Below, piece by piece: positions 7,818 through 16,194 of a stretch of 64,000 nt of DNA (within the stretch, counting starts at the first letter, position 1; each line of letters begins with the position of its first letter). The notes below the pieces were generated by a model. That model was not told the DNA's origin, did no database searches, and was given only the letters and a program-made list of their open reading frames with translations. Where the stretch lies: NCBI RefSeq assembly GCF_002929805.1, contig NZ_PJJM01000098.1:70024-134023 (forward strand), read 5' to 3'. The position numbers and the translations under genes were made by a program. Source of the stretch: Cryobacterium sp. Y50. GTDB taxonomy: Bacteria; Actinomycetota; Actinomycetes; Actinomycetales; Microbacteriaceae.

Positions 7818-8133
7818 GCGCCTAACCTTGCCGTGTGTCAACCGTGCGGAACGGGTTGCGCACGCATCGGTGCACTGAACCGAAGAACCATGCCTGTGCA
7901 GGAGTCGCTCCGCCGCGTCCGTCTCATCTGCGCCCGTCTCATCCACCGCCGCCCCATTCGGTCTCACGCGTACGGTCCCGACCCCCGGCCGACGGTGGTA
8001 CGCTATCCCTAGCAGCGCTTTGTGCGCTGACTACGCGTGCCCATTTGGCCGCCATGTCCAATCGGTCCCGTCCAGTCAGATTCTTGCAAGTGAATCTAAC
8101 GAAAACAGGGCGGACGTGTGCCGGGTACCAGGA

Positions 8134-8186
8134 GCGATGATCGACCGATCATCGCACAAACCGATTGGTGTGCGCGCGAGCGCGCA
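8134..8186 (+). promoter_or_regulatory. rpsB leader with two perfect hairpins
   Basis: In the 239-nt gap before rpsB a 10-bp perfect stem (8134-8143 with 8146-8155, loop AC) is followed by a 7-bp stem (8171-8177 with 8180-8186, loop GA), ending 8 nt before the AGGAG ribosome site. Such structures are expected of an autoregulatory ribosomal-protein leader bound by S2. The S2 role is inference. Confidence 0.45.
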
Positions 8187-8206
8187 TCAGAACAGGAGTA
8201 CGGCAC

Positions 8207-9163
8207 ATGGCCGTCGTAACCATTCGCCAACTGCTTGACAGCGGCGTGCACTTCGGGCACCAGACCCGCCGTTGGAACCCGAAGATGAAGCGCTTCATCT
8301 TCACCGAGCGTTCCGGCATCTACATCATCGACCTGCAGCAGTCGCTCGGGTTCGTTGACAAGGCCTATGACTTCGTCAAGGAGACCGTTGCCCACGGCGG
8401 CACCATCCTCTTCGTTGGCACCAAGAAGCAGGCCCAGGAATCCATCTCAGAGCAGGCGCAGCGCGTAGGCCAGCCCTACGTCAACCAGCGCTGGCTCGGT
8501 GGACTCCTTACCAACTTCCAGACCGTTTCCAAGCGTCTGGCCCGCATGAAAGAACTCGAAGAGCTCGACTTCGAAGACACCGCCAAGAGCGGTTTCACGA
8601 AGAAGGAAATGCTCATCAAGAAGCGTGAGCTCGTCAAGCTGCACAAGAGCCTCGGCGGAATCCGCAACCTCACGAAGACCCCGTCCGCGCTGTGGGTTGT
8701 TGACACCAACAAGGAGCACCTCGCCATTGACGAGGCGCGCAAGCTCGGCATCCCCGTCATCGCCATCCTCGACACCAACTGCGACCCCGACGACGTGCAA
8801 TACCCGATTCCGGGCAACGACGACGCCATCCGCTCTGTTGGCCTGCTGACCCGCATCATCGCGGACGCAGCAGCCGAGGGCCTGATCCAGCGCCACGCCA
8901 AGCCGGAGGCTGAAGTAGAGCCCCTCGCCGCGTGGGAAGCTGAACTGCTTCAGGCCTCCGACGCCGAAACCACCCCAGCGCAATCCTCTGCCGAGACCGA
9001 GAAGGTTGCCGATGCCACAGTCGCCGCCGTCGACGTCGTTGCAGAGCCCGCCGTCGCTGACACCAACACCAGTATCGCCGACGCTGTCGCCGACTCCGAC
9101 GTTGCCGCCGCACTGGCTGCCGTCGCCGACGAGCCGACCGCTGTCGCCGAAGAGACCAAGTAA
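8207..9163 (+). CDS. rpsB: 30S ribosomal protein S2
   Basis: A 318-residue S2 with the standard N-terminus ([20 protein letters not shown]) and core motifs ([35 protein letters not shown]). ATG 8207 follows AACAGGAGTACGGCAC, a good ribosome site. The protein is about 75 residues longer than the E. coli form: after residue 240 it continues as an Ala/Val/Asp/Glu-rich low-complexity tail (repeats of the [19 protein letters not shown] kind), a feature seen in actinobacterial S2 proteins. It is followed after 10 nt by tsf, with which it is co-transcribed. Confidence 0.97.
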   Translation: MAVVTIRQLLDSGVHFGHQTRRWNPKMKRFIFTERSGIYIIDLQQSLGFVDKAYDFVKETVAHGGTILFVGTKKQAQESISEQAQRVGQPYVNQRWLGGLLTNFQTVSKRLARMKELEELDFEDTAKSGFTKKEMLIKKRELVKLHKSLGGIRNLTKTPSALWVVDTNKEHLAIDEARKLGIPVIAILDTNCDPDDVQYPIPGNDDAIRSVGLLTRIIADAAAEGLIQRHAKPEAEVEPLAAWEAELLQASDAETTPAQSSAETEKVADATVAAVDVVAEPAVADTNTSIADAVADSDVAAALAAVADEPTAVAEETK

Positions 9164-9173
9164 GGAAGCCGGT

Positions 9174-10001
9174 ATGGCAAACTTCACACTCGAAAACGTC
9201 AAGGCTCTTCGCGAGAACCTCGGCACCGGAATGGTCGACACCAAGAACGCCCTCGTTGAAGCCGACGGCGACATGGACAAGGCCATCGAGATCCTGCGTC
9301 TCAAGGGTGCAAAGGGCAACGCCAAGCGCGCTGACCGTTCTACCTCTGAGGGACTAGTCGCTGCCAAGGAAATCGGCACGACCGCCTACATGATCGAACT
9401 TGCCTGCGAGACCGACTTCGTTGCCAAGGGTGACAAGTTCGTCGTTCTGGCCGACAAGGTACTCGACGCGATCGCCGCCGCTGGCGCGACCACGGTTGAG
9501 GCTGGACTGGCCGCAACGGCCGGCACCCAGAGTGTTGCCGAACTCATCGACGGCGAAGCGGCCATCATCGGCGAGAAGTTCGAACTTCGCCGTGTTGCCG
9601 CCGTCACGGGCGAATCGTTCTCGATCTACCTGCACAAGACCAGCAAGGACCTGCCCCCGCAGGTCGGCGTTGTTCTCGGCTTCTCCGGAGCCGACGTGGA
9701 GACTGCTCGTAGCGTCGCCCAGCACATCTCGTTCGCCAACCCCGAGTACCTCGCGGCCAGCGATGTTCCTGCTGACCTGGTAGAGACCGAGCGCAAGATC
9801 GTCACCGAGATCTCGAAGAACGAGGGCAAGCCGGAAGCGGCACTGCCCAAGATCGTTGAGGGGCGGGTCAAGGCGTACCTCAAGCAGGTCGCCCTGCTCG
9901 AACAGGACTACGCCAAGGACAACAAGGTATCCGTCGCGAAGGTTCTCGATGATGCAAAACTGACCGTGTCGGGCTTCGCCCGGTTCAAGGTCGGCGCCTA
10001 A
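9174..10001 (+). CDS. tsf: Elongation factor Ts
   Basis: A 275-residue guanine-nucleotide exchange factor for EF-Tu. The N-terminal UBA-like region contains the conserved LRENLGTGMVDTKNAL, and the family signature ELACETDFVAK follows. ATG 9174 is preceded by AAGGAAGCCGGT; the longer frame from 9006 overprints the rpsB tail. A clear intrinsic terminator follows. Confidence 0.97.
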   Translation: MANFTLENVKALRENLGTGMVDTKNALVEADGDMDKAIEILRLKGAKGNAKRADRSTSEGLVAAKEIGTTAYMIELACETDFVAKGDKFVVLADKVLDAIAAAGATTVEAGLAATAGTQSVAELIDGEAAIIGEKFELRRVAAVTGESFSIYLHKTSKDLPPQVGVVLGFSGADVETARSVAQHISFANPEYLAASDVPADLVETERKIVTEISKNEGKPEAALPKIVEGRVKAYLKQVALLEQDYAKDNKVSVAKVLDDAKLTVSGFARFKVGA

Positions 10002-10010
10002 CAACGAATG

Positions 10011-10050
10011 ACGGAGGTCGGATTGCGAAAGCGATCCGGCCTCCGTTTCT
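10011..10050 (+). terminator. Rho-independent terminator after tsf
   Basis: A 16-bp stem (10011-10026 with 10031-10046, two G-U pairs) is closed by a GAAA tetraloop and followed by TTTCT. It ends the rpsB-tsf transcript and separates it from pyrH. Confidence 0.85.
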
Positions 10051-10126
10051 ATGTGTGCCCCCCGGCGGGGTACGCACGCGCACTTGGTAGTTTGGTATTA
10101 CCCCACTTCGGAAGGCCCCGCACGAC

Positions 10127-10888
10127 ATGACTGACACGGCCAGCATCCCCACCCATAGCAGCCCAGTGAACGCCACTGCCATCGTTAAGAAACGTCGGGT
10201 TCTGCTGAAACTATCCGGTGAGGCCTTCGGCGGTGGTGCCGTTGGAGTCAACCCGGATGTCGTCAGTTCGCTGGCGCGTGAAATCGCTGAGGGTGCCAAG
10301 CAGGTCGAGGTCGCCATCGTGGTCGGCGGTGGTAACTTCTTCCGCGGCGCCGAGCTCTCCCAACGCGGCATGGACCGCGGGCGCGCCGACTATATGGGCA
10401 TGCTCGGCACCGTCATGAACGCCTTGGCTCTGCAGGACTTCCTGGAACAGGCCGGCGCTGAAACCCGAGTGCAATCTGCCATCTCGATGACCCAAGTCGC
10501 TGAGCAGTACATTCCGCGACGCGCGGAGCGTCACCTCGAGAAGGGCCGCGTCGTCATCTTCGGTGCCGGCGCGGGCCTGCCGTACTTCTCCACCGACACC
10601 GTCGCGGCCCAACGAGCCCTCGAAATCGATGCCGACGTTGTGCTCGTCGCCAAGAACGGCGTCGATGGCGTCTACTCCGACGACCCGCGCACCAACCCCG
10701 ATGCGCAGAAGATTCACCACATCACTTACCTCGACGCGCTCCAGCGCGGCCTCAAGGTGGTCGACTCCACCGCCTTCAGCCTGTGCATGGACAACCATAT
10801 GCCAATGCAGGTCTTCGGCATGGCCCCGGAAGGCAACGTTACCGCAGCCATCCTGGGCACCGATCTGGGCACTCGCGTCTCCAACTAG
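10127..10888 (+). CDS. pyrH: UMP kinase
   Basis: A 253-residue bacterial UMP kinase of the amino-acid kinase fold, making UDP from UMP and ATP. Key segments are [20 protein letters not shown], the hexamer-specific [15 protein letters not shown] and the ATP-binding [12 protein letters not shown]. The N-terminus has about 20 extra Ser/Thr/Ala-rich residues before the fold. Thirty nucleotides separate it from frr, the usual pyrH-frr pair. Confidence 0.97.
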   Translation: MTDTASIPTHSSPVNATAIVKKRRVLLKLSGEAFGGGAVGVNPDVVSSLAREIAEGAKQVEVAIVVGGGNFFRGAELSQRGMDRGRADYMGMLGTVMNALALQDFLEQAGAETRVQSAISMTQVAEQYIPRRAERHLEKGRVVIFGAGAGLPYFSTDTVAAQRALEIDADVVLVAKNGVDGVYSDDPRTNPDAQKIHHITYLDALQRGLKVVDSTAFSLCMDNHMPMQVFGMAPEGNVTAAILGTDLGTRVSN

Positions 10889-10918
10889 AATTGTTCCACC
10901 ACCAATAAAGGAGTCACC

Positions 10919-11473
10919 GTGATCGCGGATGTTCTTTCCGACGCCACTGCGCGCATGAACCGGGCCCTCGAGGCTGCCAAAGACGATTTTGGAACAGTGC
11001 GCACAGGACGCGCCAACCCGCAGATGTTCGCGAAGATCCTGGTGAGCTACTACGGCACCCTGACCCCGCTGGAGCAACTCGCGTCCCTGCAGAACCAGGA
11101 AGCGCGCACCATGTTGATCGGTCCGTACGATAAGGCAGCGCTGCGCGACATCGAGATCGCCATTCGCGACACTCCGAACCTGGGCGCCAACGTCGGCAAC
11201 GACGGCACCACCATCCGCGCGACCCTTCCCGAACTCACCACGGAACGCCGTAAGGAATTCGTGAAAATCGTCAAGGCTAAGGCAGAGGATGCCCGCATCT
11301 CGGTGCGTAACATCCGCCGCAAGGCCAAGGATGAGCTCGACGCGCTCAAGAGCGAGGTCGGCGACGACGAGGTCGGTCGGGCCGAGAAAGAGCTGGAGCT
11401 AATCACCAAGAGCCACGTGGACGGCATTGATGACGCATTCAAGCGCAAGGAAGCCGAACTCCTCGAGATCTAG
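10919..11473 (+). CDS. frr: Ribosome recycling factor
   Basis: A 184-residue recycling factor, the normal length, that with EF-G splits post-termination ribosomes. The conserved [10 protein letters not shown] and the C-terminal triple-helix residues ([24 protein letters not shown] is split by the usual basic pattern) are present. The GTG start follows AAAGGAG. It is followed by cdsA after 9 nt. Confidence 0.97.
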   Translation: MIADVLSDATARMNRALEAAKDDFGTVRTGRANPQMFAKILVSYYGTLTPLEQLASLQNQEARTMLIGPYDKAALRDIEIAIRDTPNLGANVGNDGTTIRATLPELTTERRKEFVKIVKAKAEDARISVRNIRRKAKDELDALKSEVGDDEVGRAEKELELITKSHVDGIDDAFKRKEAELLEI

Positions 11474-11482
11474 GGACCTCAG

Positions 11483-12496
11483 ATGAACGACAAACCCGGG
11501 AACGACCAGCCGCACAAGCGCGGTCACGGTGTTAGTCGTGCCGAGTTTCGGGCGCAGGTGAAGACGACGCGGGCCGATTTTGAACGCCAGGTGCAAACCA
11601 CCAAGGCTGATTTCGAGCGGCAGGTGCAGGCGACGCGTGCCCAGCTCGATGCCACCAACGAACGCATCGAAGCACGCACCGGGCGCAACCTTATTCTCGC
11701 GATCCTGATCGGGCTCGTGCTCGGCGGTGCGATGCTGGTCAGCCTCATCATCATCAAGCAACTATTCATGATCTTTGCGGTCGTGATCGTCGCTTTCTGT
11801 GCCTTCGAACTGGCCCAGGCGCTGCGACATGCCGGACACAATGTTCCGCGCATCCCGGTCATCATCTCTGCCGTCGCGATCGTCCCGGCCGCGTTCTACG
11901 GCGAGGCGATTGGCCAGTGGCTCGTGATGCTCGGCGGGATCGGGCTGATTGCCCTGTGGCGGCTGGCGCTTCTCGTGATACCGTCACATCGAGCCCCGGT
12001 CCGGTCCATTGTCGGCGACGTGGGTGGCGGCATTCTGATTCAGGTGTACGTCGTGTTCCTGGCGAGCTTCGCGGTGCTGCTCGTCGCCCAGCCCGAAGGG
12101 CAGTGGTGGGCACTCGCTTTCCTGATCCTGGTTATTTCCGCCGACACCGGGGCCTACGTCAGCGGGCTCAATTTTGGCAAGCATCCGATGGCACCCTCGA
12201 TCAGTCCCAAGAAGACCTGGGAAGGCTTTATCGGTGCCGGTCTGATCTGCATGATCGCCGGCGTTCTGTTGTCCATCTTCATGCTGGATCAGGAGTGGTG
12301 GTTCGGGCTGGTCTTCGGCGTCGTGATTCTGCTCGCTGCGACGTTCGGCGATCTGGCCGAATCGCTGATCAAACGCGACCTCGGTATCAAGGACATGAGT
12401 TCCTGGCTGCCGGGGCACGGCGGTTTTCTGGACCGGCTGGACTCAATCCTGCCGTCGGCCGCCGCCGCCTACGCCCTTTACCTGGTCTTTGCGTAA
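11483..12496 (+). CDS. cdsA: Phosphatidate cytidylyltransferase with coiled-coil N-terminal extension
   Basis: A 337-residue membrane enzyme making CDP-diacylglycerol from phosphatidate and CTP. It has about eight hydrophobic segments from residue 72 on and the family signature near the C-terminus (SLIKRDLGIKDMSSWLPGHG). The first 65 residues are unusual: hydrophilic, with three near-identical 11-residue units (RAEFRAQVKTT, RADFERQVQTT, KADFERQVQAT) that predict a hendecad coiled coil. The extension could tether the enzyme to other coiled-coil proteins at the poles, but that is only a suggestion. Start ATG 11483 lies 9 nt after frr. Confidence 0.93.
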   Translation: MNDKPGNDQPHKRGHGVSRAEFRAQVKTTRADFERQVQTTKADFERQVQATRAQLDATNERIEARTGRNLILAILIGLVLGGAMLVSLIIIKQLFMIFAVVIVAFCAFELAQALRHAGHNVPRIPVIISAVAIVPAAFYGEAIGQWLVMLGGIGLIALWRLALLVIPSHRAPVRSIVGDVGGGILIQVYVVFLASFAVLLVAQPEGQWWALAFLILVISADTGAYVSGLNFGKHPMAPSISPKKTWEGFIGAGLICMIAGVLLSIFMLDQEWWFGLVFGVVILLAATFGDLAESLIKRDLGIKDMSSWLPGHGGFLDRLDSILPSAAAAYALYLVFA

Positions 12497-12543
12497 GCAG
12501 ACCCGATTCGCCCCCCTTCAGCACCACACGAGAGAATAAGGCT

Positions 12544-13275
12544 ATGAGCACCATATTTCCCCGAGTGGGCAAGAAGACTCTCGGCTACAACCTGAGCCAG
12601 GTCGATACCTTCCTGGCCGCGGCCCGACGCGCGTACGATCGGCCCGACCTGACCGACGATGAAGCGGATGCCGATACCGGGGTCGTTGAATCCGGCTTCG
12701 AATCCGTGGACGAGATCGCTGCCCGCAGTCGCGCTGACCACCACGAGAGCCCGGTATCGGGCACGGTGTTGAACGGTACAGAAGCCATCCACGCCATCGT
12801 CACGGCCAAGGCCGCCGCGGAAGCGGACCGCGCCGGCGCGACCTTGACGGCCGAAGCAATTCGACACACCGCCTTCGCCATGCACAAGGGCGGATACTCT
12901 CCGGAACATGTCGACGCGGCTCTAGAGCGACTCGAGGACGCCTTCGCAGCCCGGGAACGCGATCACGCCACGCGCACCGGCGGAGAGCATGCGTGGCTGG
13001 TCGATGCCGAGAAGGCCGCCACCGTACTTGTCGCCCGCCTCAGCCGTGCGCCCGGGCACCGATTCACCCGTACCAGTGTGCTCGCGGTCGGCTACAAACG
13101 GGTCGATGTCGACCGGTTTGCGAACAAACTGGTGAAGTATTTTCAACACGGTCGTGAGCTCACCGTCGACGAAGTGCGAACCTCTGTTTTTCGCCCTGAA
13201 CGGGGCGGATACCGCGAAGCCCAGGTTGACCTGGTGCTCGACAGCGTCGTCGACGTGATGCTGGCGGTACGTTGA
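12544..13275 (+). CDS. DivIVA-domain repeat protein
   Basis: A 243-residue soluble protein built of short DivI1A-type motifs (aromatic, GY, acidic, VD, hydrophobic). Four copies are visible: GKKTLGYNLSQVDTFLAAAR near residue 9, HKGGYSPEHVDAALERL near 120, AVGYKRVDVDRFANKL near 181 and RGGYREAQVDLVLDSV near 219. It matches the DivI1A-repeat family (TIGR03543 type). DivIVA motifs bind curved membrane and recruit polar-growth or septation factors in Actinobacteria. The start at 12544 follows GAGAATAAGGCT. It lies between cdsA and a lysozyme-like protein. Confidence 0.85.
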   Translation: MSTIFPRVGKKTLGYNLSQVDTFLAAARRAYDRPDLTDDEADADTGVVESGFESVDEIAARSRADHHESPVSGTVLNGTEAIHAIVTAKAAAEADRAGATLTAEAIRHTAFAMHKGGYSPEHVDAALERLEDAFAARERDHATRTGGEHAWLVDAEKAATVLVARLSRAPGHRFTRTSVLAVGYKRVDVDRFANKLVKYFQHGRELTVDEVRTSVFRPERGGYREAQVDLVLDSVVDVMLAVR

Positions 13276-13329
13276 ATTGGTGACCGTTATCTGGCCGTTA
13301 CCCAAATTGTGGGCTAGGGTCATCTAGTA

Positions 13330-13989
13330 ATGGGTAGGCATCTGCAAATAATCGAATCCGTCCCGGCCGCGACGCGGCCGCCGGTTCGTCGAACTCGACG
13401 TCGGGCTAAGCCGACTCACTTTCTGTTCGGATTCACCGCCGCCTTCGCGTTCGTGCTCGTGACTGTCGTCGATCCCTACTCGGGTGCCACTGCATCCCCC
13501 TACTTTCAACTCGCCGGCAGCACCACCGATGAGGGGCCGGTTCAGGCCGTGCTCGTGGCTGGCAGCTACACCAATACCATCACTCGCGACGGCTTCACCG
13601 TCACCGAGAAGCCCAAACCGGTTCCGGTGGTCGTCGCCGTGGAAAAGAAGCGAAGCGTGGCCGCACCGTCCGCCGCTGTGCCGGATCCCGGCTCGGCTCA
13701 GGCCTATGCCTACGACGCTGTTGCGGGTCGCGGCTGGGGCGAAGACCAGTACAACTGCCTGATTTCATTGTGGCAGAAGGAATCGGGCTGGCGCGTGAAC
13801 GCCGAGAACAGTTCGAGCGGTGCCTACGGCATTCCGCAGGCGCTTCCAGGCTCCAAGATGGCCACGGCCGGTGACGACTGGGCGACCAACGCCGGAACCC
13901 AGATTGAATGGGGCCTCGGTTACATAACAGCCCGCTACGGAACCCCGTGTGGCGCCTGGGCGAAGTCCCAAGCCTCGGGCTGGTACTAG
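13330..13989 (+). CDS. Secreted lysozyme-like (transglycosylase SLT-type) protein
   Basis: A 219-residue envelope protein. A basic N-terminus and one hydrophobic segment (HFLFGFTAAFAFVLVTVV, residues about 31-48) act as signal or anchor. The C-terminal 85 residues form a small lysozyme fold: CLISLWQKESGWRVNAENSS with the catalytic Glu in KESGW, then SGAYGIPQALPGSKMA and GLGYITARYGTPCGAW. This resembles the aggregation-promoting/Rpf-like wall proteins of Actinobacteria. A TAGGGT box (13315-13320) sits 9 nt before the ATG, consistent with a very short leader. Confidence 0.8.
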   Translation: MGRHLQIIESVPAATRPPVRRTRRRAKPTHFLFGFTAAFAFVLVTVVDPYSGATASPYFQLAGSTTDEGPVQAVLVAGSYTNTITRDGFTVTEKPKPVPVVVAVEKKRSVAAPSAAVPDPGSAQAYAYDAVAGRGWGEDQYNCLISLWQKESGWRVNAENSSSGAYGIPQALPGSKMATAGDDWATNAGTQIEWGLGYITARYGTPCGAWAKSQASGWY

Positions 13990-14037
13990 CCTCACGGTCT
14001 CGCTGCCCTGCCGGTACGGCGCTGTTGGGCAGCGACC

Positions 14038-14049
14038 TAGACTGGTGTG
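14038..14049 (+). promoter_or_regulatory. Leaderless promoter, TAGACT-N6-ATG
   Basis: TAGACT at 14038-14043 stands exactly 6 nt before ATG 14050, with no ribosome site between. The spacing puts the transcript start at the start codon. Confidence 0.55.
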
Positions 14050-14352
14050 ATGGCGCGCAGCAATCGACCCCGAGGCCGCAAGTCAGCTCCGCGAGACGAT
14101 GACGAAGACGCCGACCTGAACAACCTGCTGGCGGGCTGGCGCCGTAGCGAGATACGCCGCGACGGGCTGTGGCATGTTCAACCGGTTCCGGCCAAGCAAG
14201 CCGCGAAGACGTATTTGTGTCCCGGCTGCACCCTCGACATCGCGCCTGGTACGGCGCACATGGTCACCTGGCGCGGCGACGGAGTGCTCGGCGACGCGGC
14301 CGACCTGTCCAACCGGCGGCACTGGCACACTCACTGTTGGAGAATCAAATGA
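14050..14352 (+). CDS. Small conserved-type protein with a CxxC...H...C zinc-site pattern
   Basis: A 100-residue protein: a basic and acidic N-terminus (RPRGRKSAP then DDDEDAD), then a compact C-terminal half with LCPGC, a histidine (TAHMV) and HWHTHCW. The spacing suggests a single zinc-binding knuckle of HNH or ribbon type, but no catalytic signature can be named. The ATG at 14050 was preferred to the GTG just before it because of the leaderless promoter spacing. Its stop overlaps the next gene by ATGA. Function unknown. Confidence 0.7.
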   Translation: MARSNRPRGRKSAPRDDDEDADLNNLLAGWRRSEIRRDGLWHVQPVPAKQAAKTYLCPGCTLDIAPGTAHMVTWRGDGVLGDAADLSNRRHWHTHCWRIK

Positions 14353-15107
14353 CCGAGGAGACGTCCGTGACCCTGCCGGTCGACATTCGTGGCGGCATCA
14401 AACTGCCCGCCAGTATCGAGTACATCGAACTCAAAACCAGCGATGGCCTCACCCTGGTGGGTGAGTTGGCGACTCCGATCGGGCGTGCGTCGGTGGCGAC
14501 ACTCGTGACGCTGCATCCTTTGCCCACGGCCGGGGGATTCATGGACTCGCACATTCTGCGCAAGGCGGCCAACCGCCTGCCGGCGATGGCCGATCTGGCC
14601 GTGCTTCGGTTCAACACCCGCGGGACCTCGTCGCCGCGCGGCACCAGCGGCGGTGATTTCGGGGAGGGCGTCACCGAACGCGCCGACGTGGCCGCGGCGA
14701 TGGCTTTCGTCGCTGAACGCCACCTGCCCAATCCGTGGCTGGTCGGCTGGTCCTTCGGTACTGAGCTCGCCCTCAAATACGGACTGGAGCACCCGATCCG
14801 TGGGGCTATCCTGCTGTCACCGCCACTGCACCGCACGACGAAGGCCGAACTGGCCGCGTGGGCCGGAAATGAGCGGCAGCTGGTCGCGGTCATTCCCGAA
14901 TTCGACGATTACCTGCGACCGGATGCCGCTCGCTTAAAGTTCGCAAGTGTGCCTGGCCTGCAATTCGTAGCAGTCGAGGGCGGTAAGCATCTGTGGGTCG
15001 GCGAAAACCTGACCCGGCGGGTGCTCACCGAGATCGTCACTACCGTCAACCCCGCTGCGCTGCCGCTACCCACCGAATGGATGAACGGCCTGCACGACGC
15101 GTTCTGA
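14349..15107 (+). CDS. Alpha/beta-hydrolase family protein
   Basis: A 252-residue serine-hydrolase fold. The nucleophile elbow is GWSFGTE, an oxyanion-loop LHPLPTAGGFMDSH follows strand 3, and the late catalytic histidine is in EGGKHLWVGE. The pattern is that of the dienelactone-hydrolase-like, small soluble group. ATG 14349 overlaps the preceding stop, indicating translational coupling to the small zinc-site protein. It faces the AI-2E permease gene tail to tail with 14 nt between. Substrate unknown. Confidence 0.8.
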   Translation: MTEETSVTLPVDIRGGIKLPASIEYIELKTSDGLTLVGELATPIGRASVATLVTLHPLPTAGGFMDSHILRKAANRLPAMADLAVLRFNTRGTSSPRGTSGGDFGEGVTERADVAAAMAFVAERHLPNPWLVGWSFGTELALKYGLEHPIRGAILLSPPLHRTTKAELAAWAGNERQLVAVIPEFDDYLRPDAARLKFASVPGLQFVAVEGGKHLWVGENLTRRVLTEIVTTVNPAALPLPTEWMNGLHDAF

Positions 15108-15121
15108 GCAAGTTCTGAAAA

Positions 15122-16171
15122 CTAGAGCTCGTTTTGGCGGGGGATGACGACCTGCTTGACAATCATGATGACCGACGCGGCAACAGGGATGGCGATCAGC
15201 GCGCCGAGAATGCCGAGCAGGCTGCCGCCAGCCAGGGCCGCGATCACCACGACAGCGCCCGGCACTGACACGGCCCGGTTCATGATGTTCGGGCTGAGCA
15301 CGTATGCCTCCACCTGCATATAGATGAGGTAGTAGATCGCCGCGACCAGAGCAGTCTGCGGCGAGCTGCCGATCTCTGGAATCAGGCAGGTCAGCACGAT
15401 GATGACCGAGCCCGAAATGGTACCGATGAGCGGAATGAGCGAGAGCAGAAAGGCGATGAAGGCGAGCAACGCCGGAAACGGTGCGCCGATGATAGAGAGA
15501 AAAATAAAGCTCAAGACGCCATTGACCGAGGCGAGTGCGGCCTGGCCCACGATGTAGCGGCCGACTGCCGTGGTGATCTGCTCGCTGATATCGGTGAAAC
15601 GCTCCCGCTTCGACGCGGGAACCAGCTGGTAGGTGGCGCGCTTCATGCTGTTTAGTGAGGCCGTGAAGTACAGCGTGAGAATGAGAATGATGAGAGCGCC
15701 GAACAGGCCACCGACAAACGCGAGACCCGACTGAACTACCGTCGTCGTGATGTTGGTGAGGTTGCCGCCCAGAAAATTGGTCACGGTCTTGGTGATCTCC
15801 GTGACGTCGAAGCCGGGAAACTGCTTCTGGAGATCAATGAGATAAGTCGAACTATTCACCGCTTTGACCAGTTCGGGGATGAGGTTGGACAGCTTGGTAA
15901 CCTGGTCAACGATGATCGGAGCAATCGCGAAGACGACGCCGGTGAGCACACCGAGCACAGCGGCGACCACGGTCAGAATCGCGGCCCAGCGAGGAAACCG
16001 TTTCTTCTCCAACCAGGAGACGGCCGGATCGAGACCGAGCGCGATGAACAGCGCGGCTCCCACGTAGATGATGATCGTCTGCAGCGTGATTACCGAGGTG
16101 ATGATCAAAAGGCCGAGGCCTACGCCCAGGGTGCCGACGAGTCCGAACCGAAACGCATTCTGAATTTTCAC
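15122..16171 (-). CDS. AI-2E family transporter-like membrane protein
   Basis: A 349-residue protein with about seven to eight membrane segments in the AI-2E/PerM arrangement: two N-terminal helices, a third (TVVAAVLGVLTGVVFAIAPI), a soluble stretch (residues about 80-130), then a C-terminal bundle with the family motif PLIGTISGS. GTG start at 16171 follows a GGAG site. It lies 23 nt downstream of the coiled-coil gene and is probably co-transcribed with it. Members of the family include quorum-signal exporters and Na+/H+ antiporters; the substrate here is unknown. Confidence 0.85.
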   Translation of the reverse strand: MKIQNAFRFGLVGTLGVGLGLLIITSVITLQTIIIYVGAALFIALGLDPAVSWLEKKRFPRWAAILTVVAAVLGVLTGVVFAIAPIIVDQVTKLSNLIPELVKAVNSSTYLIDLQKQFPGFDVTEITKTVTNFLGGNLTNITTTVVQSGLAFVGGLFGALIILILTLYFTASLNSMKRATYQLVPASKRERFTDISEQITTAVGRYIVGQAALASVNGVLSFIFLSIIGAPFPALLAFIAFLLSLIPLIGTISGSVIIVLTCLIPEIGSSPQTALVAAIYYLIYMQVEAYVLSPNIMNRAVSVPGAVVVIAALAGGSLLGILGALIAIPVAASVIMIVKQVVIPRQNEL

Positions 16172-16194
16172 GTATCGTCTCCAGGAGTAGGGGA

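Noticed and set aside
8447..9379. 310-residue minus-strand frame opposite rpsB-tsf
   Set aside because: It mirrors the codon pattern of rpsB and tsf, has no family features and crosses both core genes.
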